The position numbers and the translations under genes are program-made. A DNA stretch of 64,000 bases, from NCBI GenBank assembly GCA_935421135.1, contig OW285193.1:17098099-17162098 (forward strand), in the 5' to 3' direction. Source of the stretch: Bugulina stolonifera. Its lineage: Eukaryota; Bryozoa; Gymnolaemata; Cheilostomatida; Bugulidae. The stretch's first letter is position 1; each line of letters begins with the position of its first letter. Shown here piece by piece: positions 46,301 to 59,100 of the stretch. The notes below the pieces were generated by a model. That model worked only from the letters and a program-made list of their open reading frames with translations. It made no database searches and was not told the DNA's origin.

Positions 46301-48106
46301 GTACACAGTAAAAGGTTTAATCATCCTACTTTCTTTCACAGCGTATAAACTATAGATTACCAATATGTGTGACAGAATGTAGTAGACTAATTACTTGTTG
46401 TCCAATATACTTGTATGGTATATAGCTAAATATAGTGTGCAGAGAGAGCTTGTGCTAAGTTATAGTTTTACACTAACTGGATAATGCTGTAATATATTAT
46501 ACTATATGCATGTACATCTACCATTCCCTGTACTGTATATGCATGTATATATATACAGTACATGCCATAATACAGTATTATCCAGTTATTCTAATATACA
46601 ATATGTACAAGGATGAAACGGATAAGATCATTTGTAGACATGCAATCATATAAATGCATCAATCTGTCTTCTCATAGTATACGAAACCAGTAATGGTTAT
46701 TTTACTAATTCATCTCTAGATTATATACTTTATTGAATATTTGTATTTCTCCAGGCATTTACATTGTATGTTCAATACAAGCACACAACTTACCAGCATA
46801 CTATATAGTATATATAAACACAATAGAATTGTATGCATGATATAGGGTTGTGTAAATGTATTATGTTGTTGCATGCTGACTGGTTTCATGTGTGTAGATA
46901 TCGAGCATACATGTATATGTATTTATGCTTCTATCTTCTAGTGTTAGAAAAGCCATTATGCTACTGTTGTGCATGTTAGTTAATATTTATGTGATATATA
47001 TGTCGTCAATGTATTGTGCTGATGTTGTTGAAGGGACTGCTAGTGATACTAACTCTCAAACTGATAGCCCTGTAGAGACACCAACAGAAGCAGGTAATGA
47101 ATACTGTGGGAAATCTCTGCCTGCATAGCTTTTAGTACATACATGGTATTTAGGTGACCAGATTTGGAATACATTTTAGGCTTTCAGTTGCCAATATGTA
47201 CACGATTAAGTTGTAATTAGTTTTTTGAGGCCCTGTTTTATACGTATATCCATATTTATTTTCATTGTCAATTCAATACGATAGTATTCACTGCATCCCA
47301 CTCTTCATGATATACTTGTATTTTTTGTCAGCGCTAACAGTACATGTAGCAGACTACATGTACTTGCTTATAGTGCATGCTATCCATGTATAATACTGGC
47401 TGTTATACAATGTAAACTACAGGGAATAAACCTGCACCAACTGTGTCCACTGACACCGACATTGCGGATGCAGGTACAGAGGAAGTAGAGCTCACTGTTG
47501 GTAATGATGAGTTTATCAGTGATGCTTACAACTTAGAGATCAGTGATGAAGACCTGATGAGAGAGATGGAAGCTCTTCGAGTCTCGCCAGGAGCTGATGA
47601 ACGTAAGTCATGAAGTACATAATATAGTTCTAAAAAAGACTTTACAACTTTGTGGTTGTGTCTTGTATAGACGACGTTTGGATTACATATAATAATCTAT
47701 TCATGCCCATTCTCAATATGTAGGGGATGATCTAAATGATTGCTATCTATAGAACTGCTATTTTCAATTGTTTTACAAGTTGAATTTTGTTATTTTCTTG
47801 TGGTACAGACGCCAAACCCTTTTCAACGAAATAAGTGTACAACCAATGATGACCACCCCCTATATTGGAGGCAGTGTGCTCACTGCTTGATACATTTTAC
47901 CTAGTGCATGATAGCTATATATAAAATGATATGAAACTTTTTACCTGCTTGGTGCTTATCGGGCAAATAACAATGTTTTTATAGAGGAGTGGGAAGAAGA
48001 GCTACAGAAAGAACTCAATGACTACGAGGTTGTTTCCGGTGAGATGGATGACGCGGCTCTGGAGAAAGAGATTATGCGGGAAATAAAGGAGCCGAGTACA
48101 GAGTGA
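43372..48106 (+). CDS. SYAP1: SYAP1 orthologue (BSD-domain protein)
   Basis: Eight exons: 43372-43783, 44403-44485, 44599-44745, 45590-45729, 46100-46197, 47034-47093, 47423-47602, 47985-48106; 413 residues. After an acidic Ser/Pro-rich N-terminus come [11 protein letters not shown], then [14 protein letters not shown] and [12 protein letters not shown], then [15 protein letters not shown] and the BSD-domain core [15 protein letters not shown], all matching animal SYAP1. The C-terminus keeps the acidic [17 protein letters not shown] tail. SYAP1 is known from mammals as an adaptor in growth-factor/AKT signalling and in synapses; the sponge role is inferred. The exon at 47034 has a weak acceptor. 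A small alternative last exon after 47810 (ACGCCAAACC...) would give a different short C-terminus. Poly(A) signal: AATAAA at 48490. Confidence 0.95.
44890..44920. repeat. Perfect 11-bp stem hairpin
   Basis: ATGTGTTGCAC and GTGCAACACAT around a 9-nt loop, in the SYAP1 intron 44746-45589. Confidence 0.7.
46474..46588. repeat. Foldback repeat in SYAP1 intron
   Basis: TAACTGGATAATGCTGTA (46474-46491) is inverted at 46571-46588 with one mismatch. The interior has nested ATGCATGTA palindromes. Confidence 0.65.
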
Positions 48107-48947
48107 ATACCATACACATACATACCATGCAGCATATATGTATATTGTAGCAACTTGACTGTGGTTTGGTTTACAGTAATATTGTTTATTTTCGGGATAA
48201 TTAGCTGGTTTCACTATCATAGTATCTGGGGGAATGTGTCCCAATTTGAAAGGGTTGTTGTCATTATCTATAATTTTTAACAGGTTCTGCACTCCAAGAT
48301 GTCTCGCTTATTTGTAATGGTATATGTCCCACTTAGGTGGATTTTGTAGCAATTAGTGGTGAGGAAGATCATTATACCTTCTCCATATTGTATGTTCCAT
48401 TATTTTGAAATATTTTATAACATGTAGAAATAATTTATTGTCCATATTTGTTTACTATCTTCAGTTTACAATGTAATTATGTCTCAATGAATAAATTGTG
48501 ATGGATGGGTAGACATTATACTGCTATATGATCTGAGCCTTTCCTGTTATTACTTATTACATGGACCAAGTATAATTTAAAGAGTTATTCTCCCCAATCT
48601 GACTACCCAGAGCATGTTAAACAATAGCAGACTAATAAACCATTATACTCTGCCAGTTTTATTAAGTGACGATAAAAGTGGAACAGTTAAAAACCTGCAT
48701 CATAATTTGAGAAAACAAATCATTGTGTATACAATACTTCATATACATTGTATATATATATGCTACAATTTACTTACAATGTGGTGAAGATGAACAAGTG
48801 ATAATACATTACATAAAATAATTAAATACGTGAATTTCTTACATAATTACATTGTTTAATTGAATATGTACACAAAATCATAGGACTGGTATTGCACTAG
48901 AAAAATATTCTTAAAACTTGATTAGTATTATGTACAGCTGTAGGCAA
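48107..48947. other. Convergent 3' spacer (SYAP1 / ING)
   Basis: The 3' UTR of SYAP1 with AATAAA at 48490-48495, and on the minus strand a possible AATAAA at 48663-48658 for the ING gene. Nothing else seen. Confidence 0.55.
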
Positions 48948-51534
48948 CTATTTCTTCTTTCTTTCTCCGATACAGCGTGGGCAGTACCATTTGCCTTTGG
49001 GTTTGGAGGTAAGATTCACGCAAGGGAAGTGGAACCATTCAATCGGACACTGCAGATAAACACAAGATAATAGTAAAACAACAGACCATTTGAGCACAGA
49101 GGTATGTGATGACAACTCCAAGGACGCATGATTAATTGATAAACTTACATCGTTATTATCACATCCGATCATTTCACCATATGAAACCTGGTGACAGACA
49201 CAGTAAGTAGGCTCATTAGGGTCAACTGGCATGTCAAGGACATCTGAAGGGTGACCACCACCAAAATCTGGTGAAGGAGGATCAGGCTCAGGAATACTTC
49301 TACAATTACAAGATGATTATGAATATCAACCATAAGTGAGCCATACAATCACTTTGAACAGAGGAAATGAACACAGAATATCCACAGATCTTCCAATTGA
49401 ACATGTTCACTGAATTCGATTTATTACTATAATCTTACAACAAGAACATAAACCATATTATAGCAGTATATTGAATGAGGTGTGAGTAACAGCAAAAGTT
49501 GAACTTTGCTATCTATATTTGAATTACATGTTGTGTATTACTCTGAACGTGATAAAATGTAAACTTGTCTAACAAATCCTAGAACTTACTCTTTGACATC
49601 TTTCTTTTTCCTCTTATGCCCTTTAGAATTTTCATCATCTTCTCCTTTTTTTTTACGACCACGCTTACCCTTCTCTGGGCGAGGAGCAGGAGTCTCGACT
49701 ACAATAGATATCCTCATGGTTATTGTGAGAGTCTAACTAGCGCCATGCCTGTACTCTAAACATAGCATAACTTAGTAATAGCTGCCTTACTACAACTAAT
49801 GATCGCATATATACAAGGGGAACAAGCATAACTTACTTGAATCCCTTTTTTAAAATATCTAATGTCATTAGTTGAATAGCGAGAGAGGCAATTGGTGAAA
49901 TAACATTCGCAAGACAAAAGTGAATGTTATGTCATTGCGAAGATACTAATACATGTAGCATTGTATGAATTTTAGAAATAAGGATTACTTGTGAGGCTTT
50001 TGTCTTTGAGTTCGGCTTCAAATCTTGCCAGATCATTATCCAGTTTTCTTATATGTTTGTCAACCTAGCGGAAGAGAATAGTATATTATAATCCCACACC
50101 CAGACTTATGCAGACGCTGTTTACCATTGAATATTGCTGACTCCTTGATGCTTGACCTTACCAGTTCATATGTTTGCATTGCTAAAGTTACTTTATCATC
50201 CCCATATTCTGAAGATCTATCAAATAGCTTCGTGATCTGAGCCAATCTCCTTTGACGATCACCGGAAGAGAGATTTTTAACAGCGGCAAGATAGCCGTCG
50301 GCTTGGCTGTCTATCTCTTTCATCACATCTAAAACAGTTAATATGACAGAAACAAATTTAGATGTTTTTGGCTTAGAACTGCTAGGCGATGGTCCATTAC
50401 TAGGTAGGTGAATGATGAATGTAACATAGGACCACATGTAGTTGTAGCTGTCACAAACATAGATATAGGTCACCCTTTAGAAGCAACCTGTAAAATAAGT
50501 GCAAAATACTTACCCTGGGCACGTTTGTCCAAATCTCGCATCAGATTGAAGTTTCTTTGCAGCTCCAAAGGCAAGGCCTCCAAACCTGTGAATAAGTTAA
50601 ACAGTGATCACATTGCATTAACATTATCCCAGAGGATCACTGGGCCCCACAGTCATTAAATTTACATTGATGTTGCATATTTTATTCCCACAATTATTGA
50701 AATTGCCTGCGAAGTATTGAACCATACTTTTATACATCTTAAAATTTAGCTAGACCTTTAAGAGAATGAAGCCATTAAATTTATCTAAAACCTGAAGAGA
50801 CAATAGGATTTGAAAAGGGCACAATATTGAGAGACACTAGAACAAAGGAGCCTGTCTTTCCGCAAAAATCCATTTCACAACATACTCGCTAATGAACCTT
50901 TGCATCTCAATCTTTACAAATTATTGGACTGTACATGTATGTCTTCAAATTATTTGATGTTTCAACTTTCAACATGTTATAGTGCCCTTAAACCTTATTA
51001 TTCGACAGATGTAGGCCCACATATACATGTAGGAAGACAGAAATTGTGACAGTACAGTTATAGCAAGGGAATAAGCTAGTTCAAAACCAAAAAGCTAGCG
51101 AAATTGACTTTTTAATTTTGACTTTTACATCTAGATTAATGGGCAAAGCACATCAACTGCAAAGACTAGTCCAATAAAATTAAATTTCGAAAAATCGAGC
51201 GTCTTTACAAAGTAAAGATTCAAAAATTAATTAGATAACTTGTAGGCTATTATTATTTCCACTGTAGCACACTGCTAGTAATAATATAATGAGGCACTCA
51301 ACTTACAACATGTTATAATATAATGCTCATTGTTCTATCAACGACGAGTGAGTATCATTAATTAAAAATGATGATATGATTACATAATACATCGTTATAT
51401 TATATAATAAATATCATTTACATTAATATATATCACTAAATGAATAACTGTAGGACCAACTAAAGCTACTCAGTTGATAGATATATTGAATACGTACTGT
51501 CTAAATGTTGTTCTAAATAAACAGCAGCTGCCAT
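48948..51534 (-). CDS. ING4/ING5 orthologue (PHD-finger chromatin reader)
   Basis: Seven minus-strand exons: 51534-51498, 50585-50514, 50328-50162, 50064-49989, 49698-49590, 49299-49149, 49049-48948; 237 residues. The start [20 protein letters not shown] and [16 protein letters not shown] are the ING N-terminal dimerisation helices. A Lys-rich nuclear localisation segment ([10 protein letters not shown], then KRKKKKDVKE) follows, then [20 protein letters not shown] and a complete C4HC3 PHD finger ending in [14 protein letters not shown]. The [18 protein letters not shown] context and the ERKKK end place it with ING4/5. Those proteins bind H3K4me3 and join the HBO1 (and MOZ/MORF) acetyltransferase complexes. 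It cannot be split into ING4 or ING5 because the gene precedes that vertebrate duplication. Confidence 0.96.
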
Positions 51535-53172
51535 TTGGATTCTTTTTAAAACTCTTGAATGTCTTCTAAACCACTGATTAAATTCAAAGCCCTTCCAAAC
51601 TAATCGCTCACTAAATTCAAACCCGTCAAAAAATTAAAACTTAATAGCTAACCGGAAACAAATGTCATTCTTATAAGCACACTGCGAGAGATCATTGTGC
51701 AAATTATAGACTGGTAAGTTATCTTTAAACAGACTTTTTCTAATACCACAATATAAACTCAATTTATTGTTGGTCATATTTTCAGCAATACTGGAGCACA
51801 GGCTACGTATGTTGAACCGACCATAACAACATTGAAAAGCTGTGTAGAATTTTAATGTAATCTGATGGGATTTGACTAAATTCCATCGATAAAGATGATT
51901 TTTATATGCTGTATGGTGCCAATTAACTGTATTATTGTCACCACAAAAGTTTTATGAGTCTCTAGATTGTTACACCTTGCATGAGTCTCTGCATAATCTT
52001 TCCCTATGTTATATACTAATATTATTATATTATTAAATATATGTTATGTTTGTTAATGTTGTTTAATTTAATATTTATATTAATAAATAAAGTTGATTAT
52101 TATTATGTTATTATGAATATTATTAAATAAAATGAAATATATATAATTATATAATAATATAATTATATTTAGTTCAGTGCGGCTGAGATTCTCTCTGACC
52201 GAGTTTCAATTTGTGTAGCCAGTAGAGTATAAGTTTCAGTGTGTCAATTAGAGTTTACAATTTTGGCTATGTTTTAAATAGCAGTTGCATCAAATATTTA
52301 ATTAGGAAATTGCAGGGATTTCATTGTACCTAATTTCAGATGTGTAGCTCACTTCTGTAGCTTCCAAGTAATGTTACAATACTTACTTTGACATTGTAAT
52401 TAAATTTGTCTATGTTGAGTAAGAGATCTCTACATGGGTGTAATTCTATTCTGTAAAAAAATATTGTGCTGTCTTAAACACTGGGGAATTTGCATCTTAA
52501 AATAGCTGCATACTGGTAATGCAGCAAGCCATGTATGATGCAGGGAGGTACAGTTAAAATTGGGAGAAAGTTCAACCAACGCTCCAGCTGACAAGCCTGT
52601 TGTTGCTGCTTTGTCATTTTTATGCTCAGTGTCAATTGATAAAGATAACCGGATAATAGTCTTTTGTGTTCCTATTGGGTAATTCATAATGGCTATTTAT
52701 ACCATTGGTGATACGTTGCTGCAAACTCGTCCGTGCTTACTTCGACTTATTTTGTAATCATCAAAGCCAAAATGGAATTCTCTCCATGTAACAGCAATTG
52801 AAGAACTACTCTATGCTTGAGTTTTATGGATTTGAAATTTGAAGATGTTAGGCTCTCACATTTTTTTTGACAAGTGATGTTACAGATTCACCTGAGAATA
52901 AAACCTGATCTTTTTTTAATATATAATAGTTCAAAGTAGCATTATACCCATGTAGTGTTGCTCAATATAAACAGGTTGTATGCGTACATCATTTTGAATG
53001 AAAAAGTCTGATTTAATTAACTCACAAAGTTAATTTCCTGGCCCCGATAAAGATACTGCCATCAACCCACCAGTTATTATTGTTCTTTTTCTAGTTTCAG
53101 TGATCTAAGATCAAGATAGATGTATAGAAAACAACTTTCTTATAATGTAATATTCGATGCTCCGGAGTCGTC
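51535..53172. promoter_or_regulatory. Divergent spacer between ING4/5 and NEURL4
   Basis: 1.6 kb between opposite start codons. It is AT-rich (notably 52020-52170) and no coding exon is supported. A small frame on the minus strand at 52430-52687 has no splice support. Promoters of both genes must lie here, but I see no strong motif set. Confidence 0.5.
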
Positions 53173-56100
53173 ATGGCTTTTCATTCGAGGACAGGCACCC
53201 TTGTTAGATTGACTAATGGAGGTAAAACTGCAGAGCGAGCCTCAGCAACTAATGAATTTAACAACGCCATAGTGTTTAGTGACAGACCATTACGTGACAA
53301 TGAGCTCTTTGAAGTGAAAATAGACAGCAAGGTAAGATGATCAGATTGCTAGAACTACTGTATCATTTTTTTCAACTCGATGAATGTTATATAGTAAATT
53401 GCAGATGTAGCCTCAATGCAAATGTTTTAAAAATAGGCTTCCGAACTCTCGGGGAACATTTTTTATCATTTGGAAGCATTCATTGTCTTTAACAGATCCT
53501 AGCACAAGTGTCTAATAGTAAAATTCAGTAGACCATACATGGGAAACTCAACACTTGTTTCTATCGCTAAGCGGATGACTATATCACATCAGTTATGTAA
53601 TGTTTTCAATGAACCCTATGATAGTCTTCAAATCTAGTCCTTTTCCCTGGTTAGGGAATCACTATTATTTTTACATCTCTATAAATTTACTCCCACCGTG
53701 AATCAATTTTACTACATCGTGCCATGGTATAGCTTTATTTTTAAACTAAAGTAAGGCAACTATCTGTAAATGAGGTGATGTGGTCATGCGTGTGAGATCC
53801 ATCTTTACTGTCAGCCATTGGTGATGAACCCTGCTACTGAGACTGGATTACTCCCATGATAAGCTCTGTGTTCCTTCTTTATCCAAGAGTAACATTAAAC
53901 GATCACAAACAATCATGTTCTATTGTTTGCAGTTGGACACATGGAGTGGTTCTCTGGAGATGGGAGTAACCACTTGTAATCCGGATACTGTGAGTCTGTC
54001 GGCTAGTTCTACTGGCTTAAAGAATGGAACATGGATAATGTCTGGTACTAACATTCTAAAAGATGGGCTGGCAGTTAAAGAAGGCTATGGACCAGATTTG
54101 GAACGACTTGTTGTGGGTAAATGCACTCATTGATGTAATTACTACTACCATTTCTCAATTGATATGAATTATGTTTGTCACATTCACTCCAGTCCTTTCA
54201 TCGTAAGTAGATATAAGATGTTTTACAGGTGATACCTTGGGTGTTATGCGTACTAGTGCAGGTATTCTTCATTTCTTCATCAATGGTGTTGATCAAGGCA
54301 TTGCAGCCAATGGAATTCCATCGCACGTACATGCTATTGTTGATGTGTATGGGAAATGTACTCAGGTGACGTTGACTTCCTGCCGTCTACTCGACCCAAA
54401 TCAGCGAACATGTGAGTATGCATGCAATATACTCATATGTATAATTATTATATGTGAAGTTTGGTTCAACTATGGAGAAGATGTAGTGTAATAACTCTAT
54501 CTAAACAACCATTCATTCAGTTCTGAGGCTGCCTTGTGTACTTAAGTATAAAAATGGGTGATAGTTTTAGGCTTTGATGTTTACTTTTTCTGTGTTTTTT
54601 CGGTAAAAGTTTGATTTTTCAGCGATGCTTTAATCAGTTACGAGGAGTATTTTCATGCAGCTTTTTTCCTACATTTGCATTCTGACTGGTAAAGGGTTCT
54701 TTGAAGGGTCACAGACTATGTCAATTAGCTAACTATGCTCGTGACATAAATGAGATGAAACTCTATTTTTATAAACAATTTAATTATAATTTATTATATT
54801 ATGTTATTGAACATTACTGAGAAGTGTAGTGGGATTGCCTCTGTTTCTATTGGATGATTTCATGGCAAGTTGACCAATAGCATGTCAACTCTTGATTATT
54901 TGATAGTCTGCAGTAACTACTTGTACTACTAGCCGTCGTTTAATTATATTAATTAATTAATATCATTAGCCGTGCTCCTAAAGATTTTGGAATTGTTCGA
55001 CCAAGGACCTCTAATTAGGTTAAACATTATAGCCTGAAGAGATCATTTGTGTGTGTGGCTACTATAGTTTGTTTGCATAATCAATTAAGAATCCTCACAG
55101 GCTATGCCCCTCAGCCTTGCACACGTAGTCCGAGTATATACACTGTATACTTCATACGCTTATGCAGTTTATATAGATACTTGGTACAGATGTGGTAAAT
55201 ATAGACTTGGGCTATTTGTATGATGGTGTATTTTATTTTGTTTTATGCTGTTGTCATTATTTTACTTTCCGCATTCATGTTTGTCATGTCTTCGGATGAG
55301 AGGGGCAGGCGGCCATTTCGTACCTCTTTGGACATCAGCGCTATAAATGGTTTGTACAAGTTTTTCCGGTGTATTATTGGAAGTGTAACTATTCGTGTAT
55401 ACATGTGTAGACCATCAATTTTTATTTTACATATTTTCTACTCTGGGATGTCTTGGTTGGGCATTTAAATCTTGAAATTATTAATTTCCCTAGATGTTGA
55501 ATGACTTTGAAGCATTCACAAGCGTTCTTTCTAATGATACTAATCTGCATTCTACTGCAATAATCATACTGAATACAAAATGTTATTGTTGTTAGTGAAA
55601 CATTTTGTTATTGAAGTTTTAGCCAATCAGTTGGCAAATGAAGCTATTGCTGAAGCGACAGCTCTGTGTTCTAATGAAATCTTGGCCTTCCATGAAAAAT
55701 GTGGATCACTGGTTCGTTTGACCAACGAAAACAGGACAGCCGAGCGGCAGCGTCCTAACGGAGAATTTAACAATGGAGTCGTCATGACCAATAGACCTCT
55801 TAAACTAAATGAACTATTTGAGGTAAGCGACTCTTGGTGTTCGGTTATACAAACTGTTACTTAGAAATCAGGCTGACATATTTTCCAAAACCTATTGGAT
55901 TTTACCTTTTTTGTGTAAGTACTAAGTGGAGATCCCTTCACAATTATTATTAAAACATGGCCTTGTGTAATAGCTACAGGGCTGAATGAGAGCTACATGG
56001 GATTACAGATACTATCTATTACTCTAGCAGGTTTTGATCTGTCACATGTTTGTTTACCTGCTTCAAGCTGACAATGGGTTCTCTGCTGACAGTGGGTTCT

Positions 56101-59100
56101 CTGCTGACAGCGGATTCTTTGCAGCATTTAATTTTGCATTTGAAGAAGAAGAGCTCTTCAATGATTAAATTTTACTATACAGATACGACTTGATAAGATG
56201 ATAGACAAGTGGTCAGGCTCTATAGAAGTAGGTATTACTACTCATAACCCAAGTCTGCTCGACTTTCCTGCAACTATGACTAACATGAGATCTGGTACGG
56301 TTATGATGAGCGGATGTGGTATACTAACTAACGGTAAAGGAACACAGAGAGAATACGGACAATTTAATCTGGATGAGTTGGCGGTAAGTGGTATATGAAT
56401 ATCACTTCACTCACACCTGCATGACCATTTTTTACAGCCATCTCTCAGGTGGACTTGCAACTATTTTCTTCTATTGCCTGACATTGCATTCATTGAGTAG
56501 ATGTCTTCCTGTCTGCTTACTTCGAGTCGTATGCCTGACCACGACATTATGATAGCGGTTCTTAGTTTCGCACTTCTGCCAGACGTTTATTGCTCAACTC
56601 TTACATGCTACTCTATATTGCCCTTGTGTGAATCAGATACTACACATACATGTACGATTGGATTTTAGGACAGGTGAAACAACTAAGAATATGCAGCCAT
56701 GTGCAACTTTCTGAGTATCAGGGTTCGGGATGTTGTGTTATTTACACAATTAATATTCATATAGAAACCGGATCCATGTTCTTGCATGTAGTAGATGTAC
56801 ATGTAGATTTACATGTATATAACTACATGCAGCATGTCACATGTTATAACTACATGTGTTGTGTTTGCTGTGCAGGAGTTTGACAGAATTGGGTTGATAA
56901 GGAAGAGAAATGGGAACCTTCACTTCTATATAAATGGTATAGACCAGGGTGTGGCTGCAGAGAATGCCCCTGAGATGGTGTGGGGTGTGGTGGATCTGTA
57001 TGGTATGGCTGTTAAGGTAGGACTGTGAGCTCAGTGTCATTCACACCGTTGTATGCACTTCAAGTTTCAATGGCTCGCAATGCAACCAGGCCTCTTTATT
57101 CCAGCATATGCATGATTCATCAGCATGCGTTTTGACTCTTGTTCTTCTGTACTGCAACTTTTTGCAAGTGATTTGATAGCAAATTCTCAATAACTTGTTT
57201 ATGCTCACAGGTCACTATAGTTAGTGAGATGGATATGAGAGAAGGAGAAGAGGGGGCAGGTGTTGGGTCTTACCACAGTTATATGTATAACAGCACTCCA
57301 CCCCCAGCTACGGCTAGCAGACGTCGACGTACTCATACTAGACACAATCACTACTCTGACTCAGACTCTGATAGTGGCTGCAGTGACCCTCACAGTCATA
57401 ACAGTATGTAGTGGAGTCACAAGTACTACCCTGTATAGTACTCATACTCTGTATAACAGTATGTAGTGGAGTCACATGTACTACCCTGTATAGTACTCAT
57501 ACTCTGTATAACAGTATGTAGTGGAGTCACATGTACTACCCTGTATAGTACTCATACTCTATATAACAGTATGTAGTGGAGTCACATGTACTACCCTGTA
57601 TAGTACTCATCCTCTGTATAACAGTACGTAGTGGAGTCACATGTACTACCCTGTATAGTACTCATCCTCTGTATAACAGTACGTAGTGGAGTCACATGTA
57701 CTACCCTGTATAGTACTCATCCTCTGTATAACAGTACGTAGTGGAGTCACATGTACTAACCTGTATAGTACTCATCCTCTGTATAACAGTACGTAGTGGA
57801 GTCACATGTACTACCCTGTATAGTACTCATCCTCTGTATAACAGTACGTAGTGGAGTCACATGTACTACCCTGTATAGTACTCATCCTCTGTATAACAGT
57901 ACGTAGTGGAGTCACATGTACTACCCTGTATAGTACTCATCCTCTGTATAACAGTATGTAGTGGAGTCACGTGTACTACCCTGTATAGTACTCATCCTCT
58001 GTATAACAGTACGTAGTGGAGTCACATGTACTACCCTGTATAGTACTCATACTCTGTATAACAGTACGTAGTGGAGTCACATGTACTACCCTGTATAGTA
58101 CTCATCCTCTGTATAACAGTACGTAGTGGAGTCACATGTACTACCCTGTATAGTACTCATACTCTGTATAACAGTATGTAGTGGAGTCACATGTACTACC
58201 CTGTATAGTACTCATACTCTGTATAACAGTATGTAGTGGAGTCACATGTATAACATGTAATGAAGTCTTATGCATGTATATCATGTACACTGTACATGCT
58301 TAGTCTAGGAATGATTGATAGGATCAATATAAGCTCTCACTTATCCTACAATGTATATATTAGATAGGTTGACCTGCTGTCTTTCTGTGTGTCAGTGTTT
58401 TCTGTATACTAACACATGGATAGTGTGCTAGTGTACTAGTATACCACTCGTTACCTACCTACCTGCAGCTGATGAGGAACATGGCTCCAGCTCACGTACA
58501 AGTGCACTCAGAGATCCGTTAACCTTCCACCCAGTCTGTGGCAGAAATGTGGATGTCATCAATAGGAATAAAACAGCTCGCAGGCCCAAGTATGTTCTGT
58601 TGTATCATTTATCCATTTCTCTGCTCTCTGCATCCTTACTTGCGTTATTTGATTGTACATTGACATTCAGATGAGTCGCATGTATATTGCAGCTAATGTA
58701 GTTTGAGTGCTCTAAATTAATCTCATTTTGCTTGAAACAAATTCCACTGGCACAGGTACCCTCACTCTTGTAGTGCCATGGATGAGTTCAACCATGCTGT
58801 TGTGCTCTCCAATCGTCCACTGCAGCCAGGAGAAAGTTTTGAAATACGATTGGACAAAGTTATAGATAAGTGGGCGGGGTCAGTAGAATTAGGAGTTACA
58901 GTACACGACCCGATGTGTCTGGACTTTCCCTCTGTCATGAGCAACATGCTTGACGGTACCTGGATGATGACAGGAAATGGTGTCATGTACAACAATGAGA
59001 CTATAGTAGAGGACTATGGCTATCGACCAGACAGAATGAAGGTGTGATTCAATGAATTGAAGTCCAATTGGTTATATTTTAATCTAACAATTCTATAATT

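Noticed and set aside
52430..52687. Minus-strand gene between ING and NEURL4
   Set aside because: No splice partners, no recognised motif, composition like the spacer.
55220..55468. Additional NEURL4 exon
   Set aside because: No acceptor-donor pair keeps phase between exons 54411 and 55623; left as intron although part of it looks coding.
57401..58250. CRISPR array
   Set aside because: The units are contiguous and uniform with no unique spacers, and the DNA is animal. It is a minisatellite.
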